A stretch of DNA of 64,000 bases, from contig NC_048549.1 of the NCBI RefSeq assembly GCF_902806685.2, positions 9,379,594 through 9,443,593 on the forward strand. Reading direction: 5' to 3'. The DNA is from Maniola hyperantus. Lineage: Eukaryota; Arthropoda; Insecta; Lepidoptera; Nymphalidae. Each line of letters starts with the position of its first letter. Position 1 is the first letter of the stretch. This document shows, piece by piece, positions 21,086 through 33,296 of this stretch. Below the pieces are notes generated by a model that was given only the letters and a program-made list of their open reading frames with translations, was not told the origin of the DNA and did no database searches. Made by a program: the position numbers and the translations under genes.

Positions 21086-21535
21086 TTTAGGGTTCCGTAC
21101 CTCAAAAGCAAAAACGGAACCCTTATAGGATCACTTTGTTGTCTGTCTGTCTGGCTGTCTGTCCGTCTGTCTGTCAAGAAACCTACAGGGTACTTCCCGT
21201 TGACCTAGAATCATGAAATTTGGCAGGTAGGTAGATCTTATAGCTGACATTTGGGGAAAAATCTGAAAACCGTGAATTTAGGCTAACATCACACAAAAAA
21301 TAATTAAAAATTGTGGTCATGAAGTAATAATTAGTATTTTCAATTTTCTAAGTAAGATAACTATATCAAGTGGGGTATCATATGAAAGATCTTCAGCTGT
21401 GCATTCTAAAACAGATTTTTATTTATTTTTATGTATCATAGTTTTTGAATTATCCTGCAAAATGTCGAAAAAATACGACTGTAGAACGGAACCCCTAATT
21501 GCGCGAGCCTGACTCGCACTTGGACGAGTTTTTTT
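21086..21535 (-). repeat. family G repeat, full-length
   Basis: Complement of the copy at 10332. It starts TTTTTAGGGTTCCGTACC, followed by a GTCT tract and CGTTGACCTAGAATC, and ends GAGCCTGACTCGCACTTGG. Confidence 0.75.
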
Positions 21536-21839
21536 ACATAATATCTATAAAAACACGTCAAGCTCTATGTCATTAGTGCACCTATTAATTAAACAAATCG
21601 ACTGGCATTTATTTTTCGCTTCAAGGTATTGAAAACTAAAATAGGTAGGTAGGTACCTAACCTACAGCAAAATATATTATACGAAAAAAAAACGAAAATG
21701 GATGAATAATTGTAGGATTGAAAATTCCAAAATTTTCTATTTTATACATAATTATATTAAGTTTTTTATATTAAGTATATTATGTACCTACCTATGAATA
21801 CTAAAATTTGTTTCCGTTGCATAAACGTGCAAGAAAAAG

Positions 21840-21987
21840 TTAAAAGGTACCAAGTTATGGGGGTTGTAACTGTTATGTGAAAGTTCCATGTTTTTGAACT
21901 TCAGAAATATAATATCATAGTGCCACGGGAAAAGAGAAATTCAATGCGGACAAACTCAGACGAAGTCATGAGCAACCGCTAGTATAG
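21840..21987 (+). repeat. family C repeat, 3' part
   Basis: GTGAAAGTTCCATGTTTTTG is followed by a decayed end GACGAAGTCATGAGC and AACCGCTAGTA. It is related to the element at 49849-50198 into which the LTR element inserted. Confidence 0.5.
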
Positions 21988-22199
21988 TATGTATGTTGAT
22001 AACATAACAGATATCGTCTTGTGTTGTCTTTGTAACTCATGTAACTGTTGTTAATATTACATTGACCTAATTATATATTTGCATCAATAATTAATTAAGT
22101 AGTATAAATGTATTTATTGCATTAAAATTTTGATACCGAAGCGAAGGCGATACAGTGAGAGTCATATGTATACATATACTTAATAGGTATTTTACAAAA

Positions 22200-22250
22200 A
22201 TAATATTATAATATTATATATATATATATATATATATTATAATATTATCA
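22200..22250. repeat. (TA)n palindrome
   Basis: TATAATATTA inverted words flank a pure TA run, forming a long AT palindrome. Confidence 0.8.
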
Positions 22251-22349
22251 TTTTTTATTTTTACAAACTCTTATAAATCGTAAAAGATCTTATATTATAA
22301 TAATACAGTAGTAGTAATGTTTTTACTAAAATAAATTTTTTTTTGTATC

Positions 22350-22570
22350 CGTCTGTCTGTCAGCGGGCTGTATCTCGTAAATCGTAATAGGTAGGTAGAG
22401 AGTTGATAATTTCACAGAATGTGTATTTCTCTTGCCGCTATAACAACTAATAATAAAAATTTCAAAATGAATGCCATGATAATTAAAAAAAAGTGTTACT
22501 TATTTCTTGTACGATGGTAGTTACGGAACCCTTGGTGTGCGAGTCCGACTCGCACTTGACTGATTTTTTC
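22350..22570 (-). repeat. family G-related repeat, diverged
   Basis: Begins with CCGTCTGTCTGTCAGCGGG and ends GTTACGGAACCCTTGGTG and GAGTCCGACTCGCACTTGAC. The ends are of family G type but the centre differs. Confidence 0.55.
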
Positions 22571-22593
22571 CTAGCAACTCTAAAAAGTAAGTA

Positions 22594-23789
22594 CAGTAGA
22601 AACTTGATTATCCGGCCCTCAGTTATACGGATTCGCGATTATCCGGACTACCAACCGTAAATTGTTCGGCCAAGTGCGAGTCAGACTCGCGCACCGAGGG
22701 TTTCATACTCGGGTATTTTCCGCCATTTTGTACGCTAAATCAAAAACTATTTTGCATAAAAATAAATAAAAATCTGTTTTAGAATGTACAAGCAAAGCCC
22801 TTTCATATGATACCCCACGTCTTGATATAGTTATCTTACTTTAAAAATTGAAAATACTATTATAAGTACTTATGTAGTGAACTACATAATATGCACAAAA
22901 CCCGCTTTTCTTCATTTTATTTTATTTTATTTTTATTTATTGGACACAAAAAACAGATTATGACAATAATTGATAAAGTAATACAAGCCATGAATAAAAC
23001 TAATCACTCTCCAAAAAAAAAGTGTGTACAAATGCAGTTATTTATTATTATATATTTAGGTAATGGACGTGTACGTAGTTAGTAACGGACTCACTATTAA
23101 ACAATACCTATACTATAATAAAAGAACATAGAACTAAAAATTTGTTAAAAATCGAACACTAAATAAAGTACTAACGTGTTATTGTGTTAGTTATTATACA
23201 AAACAAAAACGTATTTATACAAATTATATGTAAATTATAAGAACCTAGAAAACAAAAATATAAGTGAATTACATTAATTGAATTAAAAAGTAGAATAACG
23301 GTATTATAATATGGTGCGCAGGGTGTCACACTTTCGGACTGATTTGTAAAACACAGCAGATTTGCCGTTGAATATATCAATATCGCTGGAGGAGACCAAC
23401 TCGTTTATAATCTGCACATTCTAACTATCGGGTTATAAAATGAAGTATTATTTTTGTATACATTAAGAGAAAACGTTTTACAATTCCCCGGATTGCGACT
23501 GCTTGCGACTATCTAATATTAATGTCAATTAAAGACAGCAGCACAGGAGAGTCAATATGTGAGTGCAGGATTTTATGTAAGTATGTCAGCAATGAAATGT
23601 CTCTGCGCACTTTTAAGGATTCGACCTTGTAATGTTGTATCCTGCGTGTATAACTATTCAGAGAACGATACCGACCATTTCGCCAAGCCAAAGTTCTGAG
23701 GCAACGCCGCAATACATTCGATTATCTGGATTTTCGATTATCCGAATCCCTAGCGACAACAATTAGTCCGGATAATCGAGTTTCCACTG
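22594..23789. mobile_element. pogo/Tigger-like TIR element carrying nested insertions
   Basis: The terminal repeats CAGTAGAAACTTGATTATC and its near-complement (ending GAGTTTCCACTG at 23789) are bordered by TA on both sides. Repeats of the CAGTNGAAAC...ATTATCCG type are characteristic of pogo/Tigger elements of the Tc1/mariner superfamily. No transposase remains. The left part holds a family G fragment (22670-22870), and a retrotransposon fragment fills 22913-23712. A related element without that fragment ends at 35847. Confidence 0.7.
22913..23712 (-). mobile_element. 5'-truncated jockey-like non-LTR retrotransposon nested in the TIR element
   Basis: The left end TTTATTTTATTTTATTTT is the complement of a 3' A-rich tail. 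At the right end the minus-strand frame 23712-23509 reads SLKVRRDISLLTYLHKILHS and DSPVLLSLIDINIR, the kind of sequence found near the C-terminus of jockey-group reverse transcriptases, ending at a stop. The related locus at 35700-35847 runs from CTTTTCTTCAT straight to ACATTCGATTATCCGG. That shows the state before this insertion and fixes the borders to within a few bases. Confidence 0.65.
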
Positions 23790-24214
23790 TAGGTACCTAA
23801 CCAATGTCTATCATTCCGCTGTAGCTATCGCGAGTCGTTATCAAGTTGCTATTTACATTACAGCCTAACTTCGCGGCATCTAAGTTCATTGCCTCCTGGG
23901 TCAAGGCGTTTGTTGCGATTGAAACGTCAATAGCGAAACGTCCTTCAACTCTTTCATTAATCAATAGGCTACTTGACTCATATCTAATTTCATCCAATAA
24001 ATGATTATTTATTATAGAATTTTGCTTAAGACAACGAAATATATCAATAACAATTATTAAAAACGCAGGATGGATATATAAATCCAATTTTAAAAAATAC
24101 AGTTTTTATTTTTATTTAAAATGCAGAAAACGCTGTCAGCCATGATGTGACGTCATTAAATATGTAAACAAAGAAATGTCATCCCTATGTCACGCGGGGA
24201 CTAACGTAGTATCC

Positions 24215-24437
24215 ATATATATAAAATTTAAAGTCCTGACTAACTTATATATCAACGCACAGCCTAAACATCTAACCAGCTGGTCCTAGATACATGAAAT
24301 TTGGTGGGTGTGTTCTTTGTAGGTAAAGAGAAGGTATCCACTAGGAAAGGATTTTTTGAAATTCCACCCCTGAGTGGGTTAAATGGGGGTTTGAAATTTA
24401 TGAAGTCCACGCGGGCGAAGTCACGAGCATAAGCTAG
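24215..24437 (+). repeat. family B-like repeat
   Basis: ATATATCAACGCACAGCC, a GGTCCTAGATACATGAAATT block and the end GTCCACGCGGGCGAAGTCAC and CATAAGCTAGTT. The central part is diverged from the main family B. Confidence 0.6.
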
Positions 24438-25094
24438 TTTTTATATATTTCTAAAAACTCATAGTAAACGTAAAAAATTATCGTTTTCTCTTTATAAATT
24501 GAATATGTTATTAAGTAAGACTTACAACAAAGTGATCTTTGCAAAAATAAATTTGGGTTGCAGTCGTTAGTCATATAGGATCCCTTTAAGCAAGTCTTCG
24601 CGTGTTACGTATATTTATTTCACTGGGCACTCTAATCCACAACTTTCCTGTGGTCTTTATCGATGCGTTTTTACATTCTCGGATGATACAATAACGATAA
24701 TTACTATATTTTTCATGTAAACTAGTATAGAAGTCATGTTTATTAAACTTTGGGAGGTTATGCTGTTGTTTACAAATGCATGACGTCAGAGCACAGATAA
24801 TCTATCGGCCAAACATGGCCGACAGTGTTTTCACCTGTCTAAGAAAAAAATATTTTTAAATGAAAGTTTTACGGTTTTTAGGGCGCAAAAAAATATAGTG
24901 TTAATTTTTTTGATCTCATAGGACAAATATTAGACATTTAAGACATACTTAAAAAAAGTGTCAAGTAGCCTATTTCAAATAGCTATTCCATAGTTATTAG
25001 AGATTTTATATTCCAAAATTAGAAAGCAAAGTAAGTAGGTACTATACTCTGATTTTTAATTCGGTGGAATTCTGACGTTGTCATTTTTATACAT

Positions 25095-25640
25095 CAGCCC
25101 CCCTAGCATGGGCAGGAGACAAAAATTTTATCCCCCAATTATATCCACTGACGAGGGATAAAATTTACTTGTCCACCTCTCAAAGCACGGCAACAGGGGA
25201 GAGGAGAAGTTTATCCCTAAATCGGGGACAATTTTATCCTCGACATTAGACGTGGGTTTAAGTTTATTCTCATAGAACTTAAAAAATCAAAACATGTCTC
25301 GCGGTACCTGTTGGGTTTAGGTTATGTTTGGGTTGTGTTTGGGTTATGTTTGGGTTGTGTTTGTGTTATGTTTGGGTTGTGTTTGGGTTATGTTTGGAAT
25401 ATGGTTGGGAACCCCAACATAAACCCAACATAGGTCCCAAATACCAATTACCATTAACCCAATAAAGGTAAAGGAAAAGATCCAAAAAACAAAAAGTCCC
25501 CCGTTTTATTCACTGTGGATAATTATATCCACCCGTGAGCCCATGCTCGGAGAGTGGATAAAGCTGTCGGAGGGGATAAAGATTTTATCCTTTCCCCGGG
25601 GAGAAAGTTATATCCCCGCCCATGCTAACCCTGCTGGGGA
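25095..25640. repeat. foldback element with TATCCCC words and a 22-bp tandem core
   Basis: The ends are inverted: CCCCCCTAGCATGGGC on the left and GCCCATGCTAACCCTGC on the right. Many smaller inverted GGGATAAA/TTTATCC words lie inside. The centre (25310-25400) is a tandem array of GGGTTATGTTT and GGGTTGTGTTT units, followed by their complement (AACATAAACCCAACATAGG). No coding capacity. Confidence 0.65.
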
Positions 25641-25679
25641 GTTATTTGTATGAAAAACAGGGTGACCACCACCTGAAGT

Positions 25680-25885
25680 TCGATTTTCACTCGCACGATG
25701 AAGGAAAACATCGTGAGGAAACCTGTATGACTGAGAGTTTCCATAATGATCTCAAAGGTGTGTGAAGTCTGCCAATCCGCACTTAGCCAGCGTGTTGGAC
25801 TATGGCGAAAACCCTTCTCATACTGATAGGAGATCCGTGCTTTGTAGTGAGCCGGCTATGGGTTGATCTCATGATGATGATGTAA
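25680..25885 (+). repeat. tRNA-derived SINE, body and tail
   Basis: GATGAAGGAAAACATCGTGA, GGAAACCTGTATGACTG and GGAGATCCGTGCTTTGTAG end in a GATGATGATG tail. The tRNA-like head is absent. Confidence 0.65.
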
Positions 25886-26479
25886 TAAAATGTCCAATAT
25901 GTTTCGTCAAACGACATGCAAAATATCTTTAGATAAGTTAACTACATCTAATTTTTAATTAATGAACGAAAGTCTTCCTAAAAATCTACTAAAATATTTA
26001 TGTAGGCTAGTACCTACTGAGTAAAGCACATGGTCACCCTACAAAACTTACGTTGCGAACTGATTGATTTATTGCAATATATAATTCGGGTTTTATTAAA
26101 ATACAAAAAACAAAATACAAAAAACGGCGGTGTAATAACTAATAATGTATAATTTGATTAATTATATCAAATTATACATTTGCATATTATGTATCCTGGC
26201 ACCAGTTTGTAAATTAGGTTTTTCCTCGTATAGCTAGGGTTAACGGAACAAGATTCAGTTGATTTAAATTAATTTGCAACCAAGTTAAAGTTTGCAACAT
26301 CGTCGCTTTTTATAAGATTCTGTATCTCGCACTTGACCGGTTTCTTTTAAAGGGTAAAAACGCACTACATAAAATTAACGCAAGAAAATGCATTTTTTAC
26401 GTCACGCTGCGCTGATTTACTTGTATTCTGGATTAAATATGTTATATATTGTGCACTACACCTGGACCTATATTTACTA

Positions 26480-26690
26480 ACTCTTCGTGCGCGTGGACTA
26501 CATACATTTCGAAACCCTATTTTACCCTCTTAGGGGTTGAATTTACAAAAAACCTTTCTTAGCGGATGCCTACGTCATAATAGCTATCTGCATGCCAAAT
26601 TTCAGCTCGATCCGTCCAGCAGTTTCAGCTGTGCGTTGATAGATCAGTCAGTCAGTCAGCGTTTCTTTTTATATATATCTATAGAAGTAT
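26480..26690 (-). repeat. family B repeat
   Basis: Complement of family B: TTCGTGCGCGTGGACTAC, CTTAGGGGTTGAATTTAC, TTAGCGGATGCCTACGTC and a CAGT tract at 26645-26660. Confidence 0.65.
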
Positions 26691-27225
26691 AAATAAGCAC
26701 CTACCTAATAACTTATTAACTGTAATAGTCTGAAAGCTTTTACATTAAGGAATAATAAGGCAGATATATCTACAGACGTGATCGATATGCTTGCATATAG
26801 ATTATTATTGTGTTTTAATCTTGGTTTAATTAATATACTTATTATTATTTGTATATAACCTACTTTACAACCCTGTTTTATTATGCTGAATCCAAGAACA
26901 AATTTTTTGAATATTATATTGGCGTAGTAAAAGTCTAATTCGCATAGAATTTGGGATCATAATATAATCGAAAAGATACCTACCTTACTCCATTTTAAAT
27001 CGAATAATTCACATCATCTTAGCGTTAGCGATAAGGCCGCCTTTGCATGGTACAGCTATTAAATTAAAATTCTTGCATGTTTTTTTTATATGTTTACTTT
27101 GTACTGACTCCCTTGAAAAAGGACCCCGGATGGGTTCGAAACTAGTCGGGCTAGCGTCGGCTAAACACGTGAGTACAGCCGGGACAGATATTATTTATAA
27201 TGTTTCAATCAAATATTTATAACTA

Positions 27226-27435
27226 CTAGATGATGCCCACAACTTCGTCCGTGTGAATTTGGGATTGTCGTACTTACTTAAATCCCGTGAGAACTGCTTA
27301 AATTTCCGAGATAAAAAAAGGTAACTTTCTATGTAGGATGCTTTGACTATTAATCCATGCAAAAAATTACGATAGACGGTTGCAAACCAAAAAACTAACA
27401 CACTTTCGCAAGTAAACCTACAAAATATACCTACT
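27226..27435 (-). repeat. family A repeat
   Basis: ACTAGATGATGCCCACAACT and TTCGTCCGTGTGAATTTGG mark the hairpin end. CACACTTTCGCAAGTAAACC marks the other end. Confidence 0.6.
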
Positions 27436-27514
27436 AAATAGCAATGAGAGTGTGTCAACGCTAATAATAACAAAAAATTAGGGTCGCAGTTTTTATAAAG
27501 AATTTTATAGAGGA

Positions 27515-27745
27515 CTAGCTTATGCTCGCGACTTCGTCCGCGTGGACTACACAAATTTCAAACCCCTATTTCACCCTCTTCGGTGTTGAATTTTCGAAAA
27601 TCCTTTCTTAGACGATACCTACGTCATAATAGCAATCTGCATGCCAAATTTCAGCCCGATCCGTCCAGTAGTTTGTGCTGTGCGTTGATAGAGCAGTCAG
27701 TCAGTCAGTCAGTCAGTCACCTTTTCCTTTTATATATTTAGATTT
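27515..27745 (-). repeat. family B repeat
   Basis: ACTAGCTTATGCTCGCGACT, CCCTCTTCGGTGTTGAATTT, CATGCCAAATTTCAGCCCG and a (CAGT)n tract at 27695-27718. This is a good full-length copy of the family. Confidence 0.7.
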
Positions 27746-27939
27746 TTTATCATACAGATCTTAAAACTTGTTTGGTTGAGTAAAATATTTTTGTACGAAC
27801 GAGTTTTATTTGGGTTTATCTAAAAACCGAATACATAGGTAGGTAAGTATGTAATAAGTAGAAATAAATATTATAGGTGGTGAGAAGATGAGACTAATAT
27901 CCCTCAACAAACGTAGTATTGTCCCAACAGGCTTCAGCT

Positions 27940-28140
27940 GAGTCAGGTTTATGAACAGTAATTGTTTTGGCAAAGCCGTACCGCCAAGCGATTTAGCGTT
28001 CCGGTACGATGCCCTATAGAAACTGATGTGGTTTTTAGTGAAACTGCCATACCCCTTCCTATGTTTGCCCGCTTCCATCTTCTACTCTATCCTCATCAGG
28101 TGAGATCGCAGTCAAGAGCTAACTTGTATCGGAATCTAAA
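27940..28140 (+). repeat. retroposon 3' UTR-like block
   Basis: GCAAAGCCGTACCGCCAAGC and TTTAGCGTTCCGGTACGATG, then TCAGGTGAGATCGCAGTCAA. The first half is shared (complement) with 43380-43440, the second with 37670-37735 and 4555-4640. Short ORFs across it are not genes. Confidence 0.5.
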
Positions 28141-28144
28141 TACA

Positions 28145-28368
28145 TATATAAAAGGAAAAGGTGACTGGCTGACTGGCTGACTGACTGACTGATCTATCAA
28201 CGCACAGCTCAAACTACTCCACGGATCAGGCTGAAGTTTGGCATGTAGATAGCTATTATGATGTAGGCATCCGCTAAGAAAGGATTTTTGAAAATTCACG
28301 ATGTGCGGTTCAATTCCTGATTTTTGAAGTCCACGCGGACGAAGTCACAAAGCATAAGCTAGTAATAG
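28145..28368 (+). repeat. family B repeat
   Basis: A GACTGACTGACTGA tract, then ATCTATCAACGCACAGCTC, GGCTGAAGTTTGGCATGTAG and the end GTCCACGCGGACGAAGTCAC and CATAAGCTAGTA. Confidence 0.7.
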
Positions 28369-29033
28369 ATAATATAAAAAAAACAAATGTCGTAGTCGTC
28401 GAAATAGGTAATCGTAAATATCTCGAACTAGTAATGATATACATAATACATAGATATATTAATTATATAATATCTTCTGAATTTTCTTGCACCTAAGTAT
28501 TTGTAGCGTTTATTTTATGTGTCCAATTTTCTGTTGATACTGATGATGATACTGATACTGATGGTTGAGATTCATCACCCGAGCGGAGCTTGACGTGTAA
28601 AATATTTTTTGTAATCTTGGTTTATATTTATTTGTTCGTTTTTGGTTTCTTTCATTTGTTTCCAAATATGCTCGTCCAGTTTTTTTAATATATTATATTT
28701 TTTAAGGTTTTTAGCTTTAGGTTCTTTGTTATTAGTAAGGCATGTTGCATATTTTCTATTTGAATAAATAATTATGTTTTAAATATATTATGATATATGT
28801 CTAAATCTAAAATAGAAAGCGCAGATCAAGAAAAGGTAGTGTATACAATATAGTTTTAACCACTCGTAGGTATATACTTGGTTTTCAACTTTCTACTTAT
28901 TCTACATGTAACGAACTGGAACGCTACAGGTAGGTACCATGTTCTTTATGATAGTTGTAAGTCGTGACAGTACTTCCCATCAAAATAACTGAGGTACCTA
29001 AATTAGAAAAGACAATTTTATTAAATTTTTACT
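28369..29033. other. intron DNA, no recognised elements
   Basis: AT-rich, with a short GATACT/GATGAT microsatellite at 28535-28562. Nothing coding. Confidence 0.4.
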
Positions 29034-29310
29034 AGTCATTGCCCAACGAATTAGCCAGCTGAAGTGGCAGTGGGCAGGCCACGTCTGCCGCAGAACCGAT
29101 GGCCGATGGTGCAGACGTGTTCTGGAGTGGAGACCGCGTATCAGCAAGCGCAGTGTGGGACGACCTGAAACCCGCTGGACTGACGACCTTAAGAAGATAG
29201 CGGGAAGTGGGTGGATGAGGAAGGCAGAGGATCGTGTGTGGTGGCGTGCTCTTGGGAAGGCCTATGTCCAGCAGTGGACGCAAACAGGCTGATTGATTGA
29301 TTGATTGAAG
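29034..29310 (+). mobile_element. RTE-like non-LTR retrotransposon, C-terminal fragment
   Basis: An in-frame stretch of about 85 codons reads QLKWQWAGHVCRRTDGRWCR, RVLEWRPR, SVGRPETRWTDDLKKIAGS and AYVQQWTQTG, then TGA at about 29289. This is the C-terminus of an RTE-type reverse transcriptase. The stop is followed at once by a (TTGA)n tail, as usual for these elements. 5'-truncated; the visible part has no frameshift, so it is fairly young. Confidence 0.82.
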
Positions 29311-30009
29311 TCTAAATACTTCTTCTCTTAGTATAATTTTAACGGTTAACTTCCTGTCTGTGCCCAAACTTTGGAGTCCAAATTTTTTACAGTACGCCTC
29401 AGATCTACTACTTACTAGCTAGTACGACAGTTAAAACCTTACACCATGTCACACACATGACGTCCCAGAGCCATTAGGTAGGTACCTATTCTGGATAATC
29501 GTTCACCTCTATTAGGTAGTGAGGTATTCGTAGGATAAACCAGTACCATTGGGCAACGATAGACAAGATCGCCAGCGCGCCTTTTCGAGAAGTAGCTAAA
29601 TAACCACGGCGTAGAATTGCCAATATTAAAATGTGCATAATTGAAGTCCGTGAGTGAAATAAAATGTAAATATCATTGTTGAAATAATTTTTACTTATTA
29701 TTATTTTTAGTAATTATACTTTATTACATCTACCAAATTGTAATCAGTTTTAGACTCTATAGTCGTGATAATTTATCTCTTATCCTAGCATAATGTTTCA
29801 TATCTTTTCAAAACAAAAAGAAGAATTTATTATATTGTGTTACCAACAATAGTTTCAGCTTTTGAAAAGCAAATAATATATAACGTAGGTAGGTACTATG
29901 TATATTCATGTTTTAAACGAATTTAGGTAGGTACTATGTAATGTTTATAACCAATAAAAAAATTCAACTACGTAGTCTTAAAATAGTACCTACTCCTACC
30001 CCATTGGCA

Positions 30010-30230
30010 CAATTAAATTAAATTAAATTAAATTTATTGGATATTATTACATATTAAACAACTACATAGGTAAGGTATACCTACTATGAAAATATTAAAC
30101 ATAGGTACCTACTTAATTAAACTTTTATATAAATGACGTGTCAAGCAATTCAAGCAAAAAAAAACCCAGCCAAGTGTGAGTTAGATTCGAGCATCGAGAA
30201 TTTCATACCTTTTCATTGGAAGGATAGGTA
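30010..30230. repeat. TTAAA-tailed retroposon start and family G fragment
   Basis: (AATTA)n at 30012-30038 followed by TTTATTGGATATT resembles the 3' tail of a minus-strand non-LTR element. At 30165 a family G start (CAGCCAAGTGTGAGTTAG) follows. Confidence 0.45.
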
Positions 30231-30494
30231 CTTTTATTTATTTTGTTTATTTATTTATTTGGTTTAATTACCCGACCACCTCAAAAACAAACAAATAAAA
30301 AATAAAAAAGGGGGCTCGCGTTTTTAATTGTTAATTTCTTATTAATATGAACGTAAAAGCTTTGAAAATTAAATACACATTTAAAAGTCATAAACATCAT
30401 TAATACGTAATTTATTTATAACTGTTTTGTAATTTATTTTGGTGTTAACATATTTTTATTGTATGATACGTATTTTGTATGATTGCCTACATAG

Positions 30495-30665
30495 TAATTA
30501 TTACAAATGCGAAAGTGTGCCTATGTGTCTGTCTGCTAGCTTTTCACGGCCTATCCGTTAACCGAATTTAACGGAGTACAGAAATAACTTGCATCCTGGA
30601 GACGGAAATATAGACTATCTGCATTTTATTCCAGGAAACAGTTCCGGGGAAACACTTAAACTGTG
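30495..30665 (+). repeat. family A-like repeat, truncated
   Basis: Begins ACAAATGCGAAAGTGTGCC and GTGTCTGTCTGCTAGC, then the AACCGAATTTAACGGAG and CCTGGAGACGGA words of a sister family. The hairpin end is missing. Confidence 0.5.
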
Positions 30666-30842
30666 CTAAAAAGCCCAAAGTTCATGATTACTGAAAACAA
30701 ACTTGAATTCATTTTCAAATAAAATGGCCTAAAACCGTGCTGAAATTGAGTAAAAAGCTCGGATATCAATCAAAACAGTACAATACAGTAACAGCACAAT
30801 ACAGTTTTCTGCACCTCCTGTAATTTTTTTATTTCGTGCATA

Positions 30843-30910
30843 TAGGGCGTTTGTGCACTCATCCCTGAAATCGATACGAACCGAATACGGATGAGTGCAC
30901 AAACACCGTT
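30843..30910. repeat. short perfect-stem hairpin element
   Basis: GTTTGTGCACTCATCC and its complement GGATGAGTGCACAAAC are separated by about 26 bp. A 68-bp MITE-like palindrome. Confidence 0.7.
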
Positions 30911-32104
30911 TGTCCTCAATATTTATGGTTAATAAAAAAGTTATAAAAAGTTGTATTCTACATTTGCCATAGATTATTACTTAGCTATTACGGTATATAA
31001 TATACTTAACAGAAATAACAGATACTTATTAGTACATTAAAGTATGTCCCTCGACAACCTTGCAATATCTATTCAACCGATTATGAGTTACAAAACTAGG
31101 ATTTGAGTAATGTTTGGGCTTACTCAATACACGCCAAACATCTGCAGTTTCGGAGGGCTCATCGGTGAGTTTAAGAGGGTCACCGTGATGTTGAAAAGAA
31201 TAATAATTTAGGTGTTGTAATGATCACCTTGCGCTAAGCTTCTACATAGAACTAGGTAGGTAAGTATAGGCCATAGCCATAGAGCGCGGTGCGTTTTTTA
31301 ATAATCAATATAAATTATGGCGCAAACTGAAAACCAGCGCCGAGCATTGTGAGCAGTGCTCGGCTATGCTGAGTTTCCTTTTGTTTATTGTTAGTTTTTA
31401 GTTTAGATAGTATATTAGATATAACATTGTACATACTAGTTACTAGCAATAATGAAAACAATAAAGCATACCTATTTATTATTTATTATTATTATTATTA
31501 TTTTATTAGTAACGTGGTTATTAATAAATGTGATTTTAACTTTACAGAAATCGAGGAATCTATGCATTACCAAAGTTTTGTAAAGATGCGCAGTTTATGC
31601 AAAGACCGCGCGGTAAATATCATCAGTGCGTGCCTAGTGCTTACCTACTTTATCATTGTTGTGTCGAACTAAATTATTTAAGTGACATGTTGTCTATACT
31701 ATTATCCCCTATAATAGGAACCTCAACAAAAAAATTCATTCCTTATCCCGGAAGTCCCGAATGCACCTTTTTTAGATAAAAAGTTTTTCAGGATAAAACT
31801 TTAACCTAGAGTATTAGCTAATAAGTAGATACATACGTACCTACTTATACGATTCATCTCCGATTTAGCATTTCTTATACAATACATGTACTGGTATAGG
31901 TACGGATATTATTTGTGGACCTATAATAATAATAATAAATAAACAATTTTTATTTCAGGCAATGAAAATATAACCCATAACAATACCCACAGTATTAAGC
32001 GGATTAAATAAATATTAAAATTGAATAGAATATAATATAAATGTAAAAAAAAAATGGAGCTAACAATTTAAAAAACTAATCTAAGTAAAGGTGTTAATAT
32101 ACCC

Positions 32105-32340
32105 ATATTATACCCATAATGTACCCATATTATAAATGCAAAAGTGTGTTTGTTTATTGGTTTGTCCTTCAATCACGTCGCAACGGAGCAACGGATCGAC
32201 GTGATTTTTGCATGGGTATTTAGTTAAAGACATGGAGAGTGACATAGGCTACTTTTTATCCCGGAAAATCAATGAGTTCCCACGGGATTTTTAAAAACCT
32301 TAATCCACGCGTACGAAGTCGCGGGCATCAGCTAGTTATA
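32105..32340 (+). repeat. family A repeat, full-length
   Basis: ATTATAAATGCAAAAGTGTG, CAATCACGTCGCAACGGAGC, GGAGAGTGACATAGGCTAC, and the hairpin end CACGCGTACGAAGTCGCGGG plus CATCAGCTAGTT. Confidence 0.72.
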
Positions 32341-32552
32341 CATGTAAAACAAATTGTCATTGTTGAATTATTGTATGTAAATCATATAAACAATAATTAA
32401 TTATAATTATTATGTAGGTAGGTACTTAATCATTATGCAGGTACCTAGGTACTTATTAGTGTTTTACCTGAGGTAATGTAAAACATTATCATTGTTCAAT
32501 TATGAGTAGAGTGTAAGTCATTATTAACTTTCGGTCTATATTGTTTAGTTAC

Positions 32553-32902
32553 AAAAAACCGGCCAAGTGCGAGTCAGGCTCGCGCAATGAGGGTTCCGTA
32601 CTACAATCGTATTTTTTCGACATTTTGCACGATAATTCAAAAACTATGATGCATAAAAATAAATAAAAATCTGTTTTAGAATGTGCAGGTGAAGACCTTT
32701 CATATGATACCCCACTTGATATAGTCACTCACTTCGAAAGTTGAAAATACTAATTAGTAGTTCATGACCACAATTTTTTTTTTGTGTGATCTAACCCTAA
32801 ATTCACGGTTTTCAGATTTTTCCCCAAATGACAGCTATAAAATCTACATACCTGGCAAATTTCATGATTCTAGGTCAACAGGAAGTACCATGTAGGTTTC
32901 TT

Positions 32903-32939
<37 letters not shown>

Positions 32940-32991
32940 CAAAGTGATCCTATAAGGGTTCCGTTTTTCCTTTTGAGGTACGGAACCCTAA
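32553..32991 (+). repeat. family G repeat, full-length, with fragment of another copy behind it
   Basis: CCGGCCAAGTGCGAGTCAGG at the start, a GACA tract at 32902-32938, and the end GGTACGGAACCCTAAA. Directly after, at 32992-33050, a second copy begins (CAGCCAAGTGCGAGTAAG) and stops. Confidence 0.75.
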
Positions 32992-33150
32992 AAAAACCAG
33001 CCAAGTGCGAGTAAGACTAGTACACCGAGGGTTCCGAACTACGAGACCAAGGTTTAATAAGTAGGTACCTACCTACCTATTCGGTATTATGGACTCCCAT
33101 TTGAAATGCGTAGTCTCTATTCTGTGCTATAAGTACCTTTCTATTCTCCG

Positions 33151-33296
33151 CGACAGATCAAGATAGCAATCGGGGTATGAGGAGGGGGGATGCCCCGTAC
33201 ATACACCATTCGCCCTCGCCCGCACCGGGTTAGCGCGGGGGCTGTGTGGGTGTGCGGGGCGTTCCCGTCCCGATTGCCATCTTGTCCTGTTGTGTA
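33151..33296. repeat. GC-rich MITE of the ACAGGTCGAGATGG family
   Basis: CGACAGATCAAGATAGCAAT and CGGGG pair with CCCGATTGCCATCTTGTC at the right end. The core is very GC-rich (GCGCGGGGGC). Relatives are at 44837-44914 and 57486-57619. Confidence 0.7.

Noticed and set aside
25310..25440. Interstitial telomere repeat (TTAGG)n
   Set aside because: The units are GGGTTATGTTT and GGGTTGTGTTT, not TTAGG, and they lie inside a foldback element.
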